64,000 nt of DNA from Tetragenococcus muriaticus DSM 15685 (GTDB lineage: Bacteria > Bacillota > Bacilli > Lactobacillales > Enterococcaceae). Both the position numbers and the translations under genes were made by a program. The notes under the pieces were generated by a model that saw only the letters and a program-made list of their open reading frames with translations, searched no databases and was not told the DNA's origin. The number at the start of each line of letters is the position of its first letter. The first letter of the stretch is position 1. The stretch covers positions 1-64,000 of the forward strand of contig NZ_AUIQ01000001.1 in assembly GCF_000423785.1 (NCBI RefSeq), in the 5' to 3' direction. Below are positions 7,699-15,395 of this stretch, one piece after another.

Positions 7699-8490
7699 TT
7701 GAAGCGCTATGTGAGATTTATTGTGCTAGGCATTGCCGCTATTTTTATTATTTACGGGATCAATCGGTTTGTAACTCAACAAGTAGAGGATCCTAATAAC
7801 GAAGCTTTTGTGGCTGAAGAAACAAATGCAAGCACAGATAGCACCCAAGAAAGTAGGCAGGAAAAGGCTAGAGATGAGCTGCCTGATGTTTCATCTGAAG
7901 ATTGGTCCCTTACTTTAGTAGGTCCTGACCAACCATTAGAAGAGGAAATTTCTTCTGAACAATTATCTTATATTCCTAATACAAATATGCAATTAGACAA
8001 CCGTGTTATTGAAGCTTATCAAGAATTTAGCGAAGATGCTCAAAGGGCTGGTCATTCTTTAGTTATTATTTCTGCTTATCGTTCGGTCAGTGAACAGGAC
8101 CAAATTTTTGATCGGCGAGTGACTCAGTATAAAAATCAAGGAATGGATGAAAACCAAGCAGTTGAAAAGACAAAAGAAACGTCAACAGAGCCAGGGTACA
8201 GTGAGCATCATACGGGTCTTGCTTTGGATATTGTGGATGAAAATTGGCAGCAATCTTATTCACAAAATATCTTAGAAGAAAACTTTGGCAAAGAAGATAG
8301 CGCAAAATGGATGGCTGAACATGCAAGTGACTATGGGTTTATTCTTCGTTATCCAAGAGGAAAAGAAGAGGTTACTCATATTAATTATGAGCCTTGGCAT
8401 TTTCGTTATGTAGGACAAGAAAACGCTGAATATATGGAAAAATATGATTTGACGCTGGAAGAATTTCTCGATCAATTAAACGAAAAGTAG
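7699..8490 (+). CDS. Membrane-anchored D-alanyl-D-alanine carboxypeptidase, VanY/M15B type
   Basis: Zinc peptidase that trims the terminal D-Ala from peptidoglycan stem peptides outside the cell. Residues 1-25 form an uncleaved signal anchor (VRFIVLGIAAIFIIYGI), followed by an acidic Ser/Thr-rich linker to about residue 75. The catalytic domain runs to the end. ISAYRS, then EPGYSEHHTGLALDIVD (SxHxxGxAxD zinc motif) and EPWHFRYVG (ExxH: catalytic Glu and zinc His) are all present. A GTG at 7687 lies inside the ribosome binding site AAGGAGGTGA, so the real start is TTG 7699. It probably forms an operon with the GH73 gene seven bases downstream. Confidence 0.85.
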   Translation: MKRYVRFIVLGIAAIFIIYGINRFVTQQVEDPNNEAFVAEETNASTDSTQESRQEKARDELPDVSSEDWSLTLVGPDQPLEEEISSEQLSYIPNTNMQLDNRVIEAYQEFSEDAQRAGHSLVIISAYRSVSEQDQIFDRRVTQYKNQGMDENQAVEKTKETSTEPGYSEHHTGLALDIVDENWQQSYSQNILEENFGKEDSAKWMAEHASDYGFILRYPRGKEEVTHINYEPWHFRYVGQENAEYMEKYDLTLEEFLDQLNEK

Positions 8491-8497
8491 GTTGTGT

Positions 8498-9106
8498 ATG
8501 GCAAGAAAAAAGAAAAAGCAATTTAAAATCCCTGCCATCATTGTCGGTTTGCTCTTAATACTAATAGGATTTGTCTTTTCCTTAGTGAGTTTAACTGACC
8601 CCGTGGATAATAGCAGTCCCCTTATACAACAAGAAGATGAAAACATGACGAAACAAGAATTTATTGACCGACTGCAACCTCATGCGGAAGAATTGCAGGA
8701 AGGGTATGGCGTTCTTCCTAGTATTATTATTGGCCAGGCGATTTTGGAGTCTAATTGGGGTACAAGTCAATTAGCTCATGAATATAATAATTTATTTGGC
8801 GTTAAAGCAGAAGGCAGTCAAGATAAGGTGAATCTTGAGACAAGAGAATATATCAATCAGCAATGGGTAGTTATTGAAGGAGACTTTCGTGTTTATCAGT
8901 CTTGGGAAGAATCAATGGATGATCATACGATGTTATTTGTCAATGGCGTTGATTGGGATCCACAAAAATACGAAGAAGTGTTAACAGCACAAAATTATCA
9001 GCAAGCTGCAGATGCCTTGCAAGAAGCTGGGTATGCCACAGATCCTGATTATTCAGAAAAAGTAAAAAACGTAATTGAAAACTACCAACTAGATCAATAT
9101 GATTAA
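8498..9106 (+). CDS. GH73 family N-acetylglucosaminidase, membrane anchored
   Basis: Peptidoglycan hydrolase cutting the glycan backbone. The basic start MARKKKKQ and one helix (IPAIIVGLLLILIGFVFSLVSL) form a signal anchor. The GH73 domain covers about residues 50-200: QAILESNWGTSQLAHEYNNLFGVKA (catalytic Glu in ESNWG), FRVYQSWEESMDDH and YATDPDYSEKV. There are no LysM or SH3 wall-binding repeats, so this is a minimal enzyme of about 200 residues. A TTG two codons upstream is in frame, but ATG 8498 is more natural although its ribosome binding site is weak. It follows the carboxypeptidase directly, giving paired stem-peptide and glycan activities. Confidence 0.87.
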   Translation: MARKKKKQFKIPAIIVGLLLILIGFVFSLVSLTDPVDNSSPLIQQEDENMTKQEFIDRLQPHAEELQEGYGVLPSIIIGQAILESNWGTSQLAHEYNNLFGVKAEGSQDKVNLETREYINQQWVVIEGDFRVYQSWEESMDDHTMLFVNGVDWDPQKYEEVLTAQNYQQAADALQEAGYATDPDYSEKVKNVIENYQLDQYD

Positions 9107-9121
9107 AGGAGCTGATTGACA

Positions 9122-9813
9122 ATGAGCGAGCAATTTATTCCCAATATTACCACCGAGTTAAGAAAAGATATTGTGAAAGTGCCTGAAGCAATTCAAGAAG
9201 CTAGTGGCATTATCGTTTTTGGTAAAAAAATCCGCTCTATTATTTATACAACAGATATTGCGATTATTCGCAATACAAACGCTAATGCTGTGATTGCTGT
9301 CTATCCATTTACGCCGCATCCAGCAATTACTAAGAGCATTATCGAAGCCGCCGATATCCCTGTTTTTTCGGGTGTAGGAGGCGGTTTAACACAAGGGACT
9401 CGAGCGAATTATATGAGTCTTTTTGCAGAAGCACAAGGTTCAATTGGTGTTGTCTTAATGGGCCAACTCCAGCTAGTACTGTCCAAGAAGTTTGTAAAGT
9501 TGTTGATATCCCTGTTGTTAGTACGGTAACAAGTACTTATTCGCTTATCCAAGAAAAATTGGACTCTGGAGTGCAGATTATTAATATTAGTGCAGCAGAA
9601 AAAACGCCGGAAGTTGTCGCTTATTTTCGAAAGTTGTATCCCGATCTTCCCATAATGGCCACTGGGGGTCCTACGGATGAAAATATCCGACAAACGATCC
9701 AAGCTGGAGCGAATGCTATTACTTATACGCCGCCTTCCAATGGTGAACTTTTTAGTAAAAAAATGGATCTTTACCGCCAACAAGAAATTGATAAATATGA
9801 AAGATTACAATAA
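9122..9813 (+). pseudogene. Frameshifted gene for a conserved barrel-type protein
   Basis: Two frames together encode one protein of about 230 residues. Frame 1 (from ATG 9122, AAGGAG at 9106-9111) gives SEQFIPNITTELRKDI and continues to GSIGVVLMG near 9460, then runs about 20 unrelated residues to a stop at 9529. Frame 2 takes up the protein at NGPTPASTVQEVCKVVDIPV and ends at 9813 (ATGGPTDENIRQTIQAGANAITYTPPS). Restoring one A in TTAATGGG (9456-9462) rejoins them as VVLNGPTPAST. Repeated strand-helix units with GG and GA(D/N)AI turns suggest a TIM-barrel fold. Relatives are often annotated only as hydrolase; I give no function. It follows the hydrolases and may be their last gene. Confidence 0.75.
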
Positions 9814-9837
9814 CTCCTTTTCCAATAAAGACAAAAT

Positions 9838-10001
9838 AGCTGTGACATAAGTTGTTTGAGCCATCAAATATCCGAACGATATTTATTGAGGTTTGTTCAT
9901 CGTGATAAATTTGCGACGAGAACCTGTTAGACCGTAGGAACCAACTTCCTATAGTTTGGATAGTTTTGCTTTACTTTTACTTATGACATAGCTTCTTTTT
10001 T
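9838..10001 (+). ncRNA. Structured RNA candidate with 6S-like architecture
   Basis: AGCTGTGACATAAG (9838-9851) pairs with CTTATGACATAGCT (9980-9993), one mismatch. A symmetric unpaired region of 17 bases on each side follows (9852-9868 and 9963-9979), then a second 9-bp helix TATCCGAAC (9869-9877) with GTTTGGATA (9954-9962), and inner hairpins (AGGTT 9889-9893 with AACCT 9921-9925; TAGGAA/TTCCTA 9935-9951). A run of T follows the closing stem, as in a terminator. A closing stem, a large central bubble and a terminal stem over about 160 nt is the plan of 6S RNA, and TTTGAGCC in the bubble recalls the E. coli molecule. No clear promoter was found. It could also be a leader of the downstream operon or a small TIR element. 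Confidence 0.45.
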
Positions 10002-10130
10002 ATGCCAAGAATTTTTATATAGATATTGTCTTGCGTATCACTTTATAGGAGAAGATAGAAACGTTATCGATGAACTTTTCTTCTAAAAGTGAAAAGCCAA
10101 CGATATTCCATATGAAAAATCAAGTAGACA

Positions 10131-10159
10131 TAGACGTAAAAACGTTGAGAGATTATAAT
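10131..10159 (+). promoter_or_regulatory. Promoter immediately upstream of the sensor kinase gene
   Basis: TAGACG (10131-10136), a 17-bp spacer and TATAAT (10154-10159). It lies inside the upstream extension of the kinase reading frame, which supports the later start at 10190. Confidence 0.55.
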
Positions 10160-10189
10160 GAACTCAGTGAAGAAATAAAGGAGAAGACC

Positions 10190-11938
10190 ATGATTTCATT
10201 ATTCATATTATTACTTGAACGAGTGGGGTTGATTATTCTGCTTGCTTATCTGTTATTGAATATACCTGCATTTAAGCAAAGTTTAATCCACCGTGAAAAA
10301 TGGACGACGCAGTTTTTGTTAATTTTAATTTTTAGTTTGTTTGCGACCATTTCTAATTTTAATGGAATTGAAATTTTACCAGGAAAAATTATTTCAAATA
10401 CGCCACTTTTATCGTTGTCTGAGGAAGCTTCTTTGGTAAACACAAGAACATTAACAATTGGTATCTCGGGACTTATCGGGGGGCCTGTGGTCGGCGTTTT
10501 AGTGGGAGCTATTTCCGGAATCACTCGCTTTAGCTTAGGGGGAATCGATCCGCAAGTTTATGTATTTTCTTCTTTATTTATTGGGTTAGTCGCTGGATTA
10601 TATGGGTTAAAATTTATAAAGAGGGCAAATTTTCCATCTCCTGCAAAAGGAATTTTTATAGGTGCGATAGTAGAAGGAATCCAAATGACATGCATACTTG
10701 TGCTTAGTCAATCTTTTATAGATGCCTTTCATCTGGTCCGTTTTATCATTTTACCGATGACATTGATCAATAGTTTAGGTGTCGCTGTTTTTTTATCTAT
10801 TATTCATTCTGCTCAAAAACAAGAACTGCAAACACGTGCTATTCAAACGCATGATGTGCTAAAACTGGCAAATGCAACACTGCCTTATTTTCGTTCAGGT
10901 TTGGATGAACAATCTTGTAAAAAAGCTGCGGAAGTTATAAAAAAGTTTATGCAAGTTTCTGCTGTAAGCATCACTGATAAAGAACGGATTCTTACCCATG
11001 TTGGTGCTGGAAGCGATCATCATCTTCCATCTCATGAGATAATTACAGATTTATCACATGACGTTTTACGTACAGGAGAAATAAAAGAAGCTCACTCACG
11101 TCAAGAGATTGGTTGTGATGTTTCCAATTGTCCGCTTGAAGCTGCGATTGTGATTCCGCTTAAAACCACTGAAGAAACCGTGGGCACATTAAAACTGTAC
11201 TTTACTAATGCGGAGGAATTAACATTTGTTGAGCGGCAATTAGCTGAAGGACTAGGAAATATTTTTTCGAGTCAAATTGAATTAGGAAAAGCAGAAATTC
11301 ATGCTAGATTGCTACAAGATGCTGAAATAAAATCTTTACAAGCTCAAGTTAACCCACATTTCTTTTTTAATGCAATTAATACTGTTTCTGCACTGATTCG
11401 TGTAGATAGTGAACATGCACGTAAATTATTATTGCGATTAAGCCAATTTTTTCGCTCCAATTTACAAGGCGCACGTCGAAAACTCATTCCCTTGGAAAAA
11501 GAAATTGAACATGTGAAGGCGTACCAAGATTTAGAGCAAGCTCGATTTCCCGATCGCTATGAGCTTTATTTTGAAATAGAAGAAGAAATAGAAAATATTG
11601 TTGTACCTCCATTTATTATACAAATTTTAGTTGAAAACGCATTTAAACACGCATTTGGCTCAAGAAAAGAAGATAACCATATTTGGGTTAAAGTAGCAAA
11701 AAAGGGGGAGTATGCGCTTATTCAGGTGGAAGATAATGGGGTAGGGCTGCCCGAAGATATTGTAAATAAGCTTGGTAAAGAAGTCATTTCGTCTAATGAT
11801 GGAACTGGTTCTGCTTTAGAAAACTTAAATCGTCGCTTGATCAACTTATTTGGACAAATAGCAGCACTTTCATTTGAGTCTTCCCATGAAGGGACTTGTG
11901 TGTCTTGTTTGGTTCCTATCAAAAAGGAGAGTGATTAA
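10190..11938 (+). CDS. LytS/BtsS-type sensor histidine kinase
   Basis: Membrane sensor kinase of the LytS family, 582 residues. The frame is open from 10070, but AAGGAG at 10178-10183 is 6 bases before ATG 10190, which gives the family start MISLFILLLERVGL. Residues 1-200 hold the 5TM-LYT sensor with several membrane helices, including NTRTLTIGISGLIGGPVVG. A GAF-like domain covers about 230-360. The His-kinase domain has QVNPHFFFNAINTVS with phospho-acceptor His390, LVENAFKHAFG (N box) and VEDNGVGLP (G box). Its partner regulator starts at the base after its stop and a CstA transporter follows. In E. coli BtsS and B. subtilis LytS such kinases respond to pyruvate, the most likely signal here. 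Confidence 0.9.
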   Translation: MISLFILLLERVGLIILLAYLLLNIPAFKQSLIHREKWTTQFLLILIFSLFATISNFNGIEILPGKIISNTPLLSLSEEASLVNTRTLTIGISGLIGGPVVGVLVGAISGITRFSLGGIDPQVYVFSSLFIGLVAGLYGLKFIKRANFPSPAKGIFIGAIVEGIQMTCILVLSQSFIDAFHLVRFIILPMTLINSLGVAVFLSIIHSAQKQELQTRAIQTHDVLKLANATLPYFRSGLDEQSCKKAAEVIKKFMQVSAVSITDKERILTHVGAGSDHHLPSHEIITDLSHDVLRTGEIKEAHSRQEIGCDVSNCPLEAAIVIPLKTTEETVGTLKLYFTNAEELTFVERQLAEGLGNIFSSQIELGKAEIHARLLQDAEIKSLQAQVNPHFFFNAINTVSALIRVDSEHARKLLLRLSQFFRSNLQGARRKLIPLEKEIEHVKAYQDLEQARFPDRYELYFEIEEEIENIVVPPFIIQILVENAFKHAFGSRKEDNHIWVKVAKKGEYALIQVEDNGVGLPEDIVNKLGKEVISSNDGTGSALENLNRRLINLFGQIAALSFESSHEGTCVSCLVPIKKESD

Positions 11939-12667
11939 ATGAATATTTTGTTAGTAGATGATGAGGATTTAGCACGAAATGAACTAAAGTATCTATTACG
12001 TCAATGTGAAGAAAATTCTTCTATTATGGAGGCTAACACTGTTCAGGAAGCTTTAGAAATTTTACTTACTGAATCTATCGACCTTGCATTTTTAGATATT
12101 CAGTTAACAGACGGATCAGGATTAGACTTAGCAGATAAAATAAGGAATATGTCACGCCCGCCAGAGTTTGTTTTTGCGACAGCATATGATGAGTATGCTA
12201 TTGAAGCCTTTGAAAAAAACGCCGAAGATTATATTTTGAAACCATTTGAACTCGAACGAGTACAAGAAGCTGTTCGTCGAGTACGACATCGATTTAACAG
12301 AGAAAATTCATTAAAAGAACAAGAAACACAAATTTTAGTCAACAAAAGTGTGCCTATTTGGGATCAAGATCGTATAATTATGGTGAATGTAGAGGAAATT
12401 TTAGCTTTAGAAGCTTCAAAAGGTGTGACAAAAATTTATACTAAAAGAAAAACTTATCAAACACAAACGCCATTAACTTATTGGGAGAAAAAATTGGATC
12501 AGCAAATGTTTATGCGTGTTCATCGCTCTTTTATCGTCAAAATAGGTGCTATTCAAGAAATTCAACCATGGTTTAATCATACCTATCAACTGACACTTAC
12601 TGAAACATTAAAAATACCAGTAAGCCGATCTTACTTAAAAAGTTTTAAAGAAAAAGTAGGAATTTAA
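11939..12667 (+). CDS. LytTR family response regulator
   Basis: DNA-binding partner of the kinase, 242 residues. The receiver domain (1-120) has acidic residues VDDED, phospho-acceptor Asp53 in LAFLDIQLTDGSG, FATAYDEYA and the switch Lys in ILKPFE. A LytTR domain follows from about residue 140: ILALEASKGVTKIYTKRKTYQTQTPL, MRVHRSFIVKIGAI and IPVSRSYLKSFKEKV. LytTR proteins usually bind two spaced direct repeats upstream of their target promoter; the only gene beside it without another regulator is cstA. The start overlaps the kinase operon tightly (stop followed at once by ATG, AAGGAG upstream). Confidence 0.93.
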   Translation: MNILLVDDEDLARNELKYLLRQCEENSSIMEANTVQEALEILLTESIDLAFLDIQLTDGSGLDLADKIRNMSRPPEFVFATAYDEYAIEAFEKNAEDYILKPFELERVQEAVRRVRHRFNRENSLKEQETQILVNKSVPIWDQDRIIMVNVEEILALEASKGVTKIYTKRKTYQTQTPLTYWEKKLDQQMFMRVHRSFIVKIGAIQEIQPWFNHTYQLTLTETLKIPVSRSYLKSFKEKVGI

Positions 12668-12681
12668 AAATAGTATTTTTG

Positions 12682-12691
12682 TTTACGTAAA
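12682..12691. promoter_or_regulatory. 10-bp palindrome after the regulator gene
   Basis: TTTACGTAAA is a perfect palindrome between the regulator stop and the terminator. It could be a protein-binding site but might be chance. Confidence 0.2.
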
Positions 12692-12712
12692 ACGAATGAT
12701 ATTGCATTTAAG

Positions 12713-12744
12713 AAAAGCAGGTATGTAAGTTAGCCTGCTTTTTT
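12713..12744 (+). terminator. Terminator of the two-component operon
   Basis: AAAGCAGG and GCCTGCTTTTTT form a GC-containing stem with a T-run, separating the kinase-regulator operon from cstA. Confidence 0.85.
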
Positions 12745-12786
12745 ATCATTCTGTCTTGAAACTACTTTGTTAAACTTTTCATTATT

Positions 12787-12792
12787 TATACT
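12787..12792 (+). promoter_or_regulatory. -10 box of cstA, without a consensus -35
   Basis: TATACT lies 32 bases before cstA. The bases 17 bp upstream of it (ACTTTG) do not match a -35 box. A good -10 with a missing -35 is typical of activator-dependent promoters, which suits control by the LytTR regulator next door. Confidence 0.45.
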
Positions 12793-12823
12793 AAATGTAT
12801 GAAATAAACAAGGAGGTTAGAAG

Positions 12824-14323
12824 ATGATTACATTATTAGGTGGCATTGGGATACTAATTTTAGGATACTTTTTCTACGGAACTTATATAGAAAAGAATTT
12901 CCAAATTAAACCTGAACGAGAAACACCTGCTAAAGCTCTGCGAGATGGTTATGATTTTGTGCCTATGCCCAAATCTAAAAATGCTATTATTGAATTATTA
13001 AATATCGCAGGTACAGGTCCTATTTTTGGACCTATTATGGGAGCGCTTTATGGACCCGTTGCCTATTTATGGATAGTATTAGGTTGTATCTTTGCAGGAG
13101 GGGTTCATGATTACATGTTGGGAATGATTTCTTTACGCAATAATGGAGCTCATTTACCTGAATTAGCTAGTAAGTATTTAGGAAAACCAGTTAAGCATAT
13201 TGTAAACCTATTTGCAATACTACTTTTGTTACTTGTAGCAACGGTTTTTGTTACTTCTCCAGCTAATCTAATTGCAAGTATCACACCTAGTTGGATGACA
13301 GTAGGGATCATTACTGTACTCATATTTATCTATTATTTGATTTCAACCGTTCTGCCAATTGATAAAGCCTTAGGCAAGGTGTTTCCTATTTTTGGTGCTA
13401 TCTTAATTATTAGCACGATTGCGATAGGGGTAAGCTTACTATTTAGCGGCTATAGTATTCCAAATCTTAGTATGCAAACAATGCGTAATTTTAACCCTGA
13501 AGGAACAGCTATTTTCCCAGCACTTTTCTTTACTATTTCTTGCGGTGCTTTATCTGGTTTTCATGCAACTCAGGCACCAATGGTTTCACGTACTACTGAA
13601 AATGAGCGAGAAGGACGTTTTACTTTCTACGGTATGATGATAGGTGAAGGAATTGTTGCTATGGTTTGGGCGGCAGCTTCAATGTCATTGTTTGATGGAC
13701 AAACATTAAGTGGAATGATTAATGCTGGTACACCTTCTGCTGTTGTTAACGAAGTTTCTATTATGCTTCTTGGCAATGTAGTGGGAATGATTGCAATTAT
13801 CGGTGTTATTGTGCTCCCAATATCTTCTGGTTTGTCAGCCTTTAGAAGCTGTCGGACAATAATAGCTGATTATATTGGCTTAAAACAAGATAAAATTAAA
13901 AAGATTTTGATGGTTGCAGTTCCTTTATTTGTTATTTCTTTTGCTTTGACTCAAATTGATTTTAATATTTTATGGCGTTATTTTAATTGGGCTAACCAAG
14001 TAACCGCGGTTATTGCATTGCTAGTGTCTACTCGTTACCTCTTTTTGAAGGAAAGAAATTATTTTGTGACGCTTGTTCCAGGAAGTTTCATGTTATACGC
14101 ATGTATTGTTTATATACTCAGTCAACCGATCGGCTTGCAAATGGGGTTAACGCCTCTTTCTTACACTTTATCAGCAGCTATCTCTTTGGGCATATTGTGG
14201 CTATTTTGGGCTACAGGGCTTAAGCAAAAATCTTCACTTTCGTCTAATAGTCGATTCTTAAATGACCAGTGGCCTATCAAAACATTAAGTAAAAATAATG
14301 AAATCTCTGAACTAGGAAAATAA
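12824..14323 (+). CDS. cstA: CstA family transporter, probable pyruvate importer
   Basis: Integral membrane protein of 499 residues with about 14 hydrophobic segments, the short Gram-positive form of CstA. Signature regions: NIAGTGPIFGPIMGALYGP, CIFAGGVHDYMLGMISLR, FFTISCGALSGFHATQAPMVSRT and LPISSGLSAFRSCRTIIADY. E. coli homologues BtsT and CstA carry pyruvate or peptides into the cell. BtsT is controlled by the LytS/LytTR pair BtsSR, and the same kind of pair stands directly upstream here, so pyruvate uptake is the preferred reading. AGGAGG precedes ATG 12824. The gene has its own promoter region and terminator. Confidence 0.9.
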   Translation: MITLLGGIGILILGYFFYGTYIEKNFQIKPERETPAKALRDGYDFVPMPKSKNAIIELLNIAGTGPIFGPIMGALYGPVAYLWIVLGCIFAGGVHDYMLGMISLRNNGAHLPELASKYLGKPVKHIVNLFAILLLLLVATVFVTSPANLIASITPSWMTVGIITVLIFIYYLISTVLPIDKALGKVFPIFGAILIISTIAIGVSLLFSGYSIPNLSMQTMRNFNPEGTAIFPALFFTISCGALSGFHATQAPMVSRTTENEREGRFTFYGMMIGEGIVAMVWAAASMSLFDGQTLSGMINAGTPSAVVNEVSIMLLGNVVGMIAIIGVIVLPISSGLSAFRSCRTIIADYIGLKQDKIKKILMVAVPLFVISFALTQIDFNILWRYFNWANQVTAVIALLVSTRYLFLKERNYFVTLVPGSFMLYACIVYILSQPIGLQMGLTPLSYTLSAAISLGILWLFWATGLKQKSSLSSNSRFLNDQWPIKTLSKNNEISELGK

Positions 14324-14342
14324 GATGATAAACATCGAAAAC

Positions 14343-14382
14343 AACGCTTTAGCAAAATCAAGGCTAGAGCGTTATTTTTTAT
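14343..14382 (+). terminator. Terminator after cstA
   Basis: AACGCTTTAGC pairs with GCTAGAGCGTT (one G-U) and a T-run follows. Confidence 0.85.
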
Positions 14383-14485
14383 AAAAAAGCGTTATTATTA
14401 TAATTTCCAACTTTTTATTAGAAAATCAGGGAGCAGTACTTGTAATTTCCTTTTTACATAGGCATAATATTGGTAAGTACTTTAT

Positions 14486-14603
14486 ACTTATATATAGCCG
14501 TAATTGGACGACTGTTTCTACCCAATACCGTAATATTGGTCTATAAGTAAAAAATTGTGTTTACTTGCACACTTTTTTGCTCGGTCAAAAAAGGTGCTTT
14601 TTT
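14486..14603 (+). promoter_or_regulatory. Purine (guanine/hypoxanthine-type) riboswitch upstream of xpt
   Basis: P1 is ACTTATA (14486-14492) with TATAAGT (14542-14548). P2 is AGCCGT/ACGACT around a GG-containing loop. The conserved joining segment GTTTCTACC is intact, and P3 CCAATA/TATTGG carries CCGTAA in its loop. The base just before the 3' P1 strand is C, equivalent to C74 of the xpt aptamer, which selects guanine or hypoxanthine rather than adenine. A terminator follows (GCAC at 14567 to the T-run at 14603), so ligand binding should switch transcription off. The other sequence in 14383-14485 shows no gene. Confidence 0.9.
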
Positions 14604-14622
14604 AATTGAAAAAGGAGAGTAA

Positions 14623-15207
<585 letters not shown>

Positions 15208-15248
15208 ATTTAAATAGCGTCCCTTCTATACAAGAGAGTGTTTTTATG

Positions 15249-15294
15249 AACCAGCTAGGCAGTAAATTGCTCAGCTGGTTATTTATTATTTTTT
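15249..15294 (+). terminator. Terminator after xpt
   Basis: AACCAGCT (15249-15256) pairs with AGCTGGTT (15273-15280), followed by an AT-rich T-run. Confidence 0.75.
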
Positions 15295-15325
15295 AGAAAA
15301 AATTTTTTAACTACTTGAAGAACAC

Positions 15326-15354
15326 TTGCAGCTGCATAGTTTTCAAGGTATCAT
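15326..15354 (+). promoter_or_regulatory. Promoter of the purK-like/purB unit
   Basis: TTGCAG (15326-15331), 17-bp spacer, TATCAT (15349-15354). No PurR box was recognised by eye. Confidence 0.5.
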
Positions 15355-15395
15355 TTAAAAGTAGAAATGAAACAATATGGAAAGTAGGGATCAAT

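Noticed and set aside
9409-9783. 124-codon minus-strand frame across the frameshifted gene
   Set aside because: Antisense shadow; the plus-strand gene explains the sequence when one base is restored.
10070-10189. Longer start of the sensor kinase from the open frame at 10070
   Set aside because: The ATG at 10190 has a well-spaced AAGGAG and begins with the family sequence; a promoter lies inside the extension.
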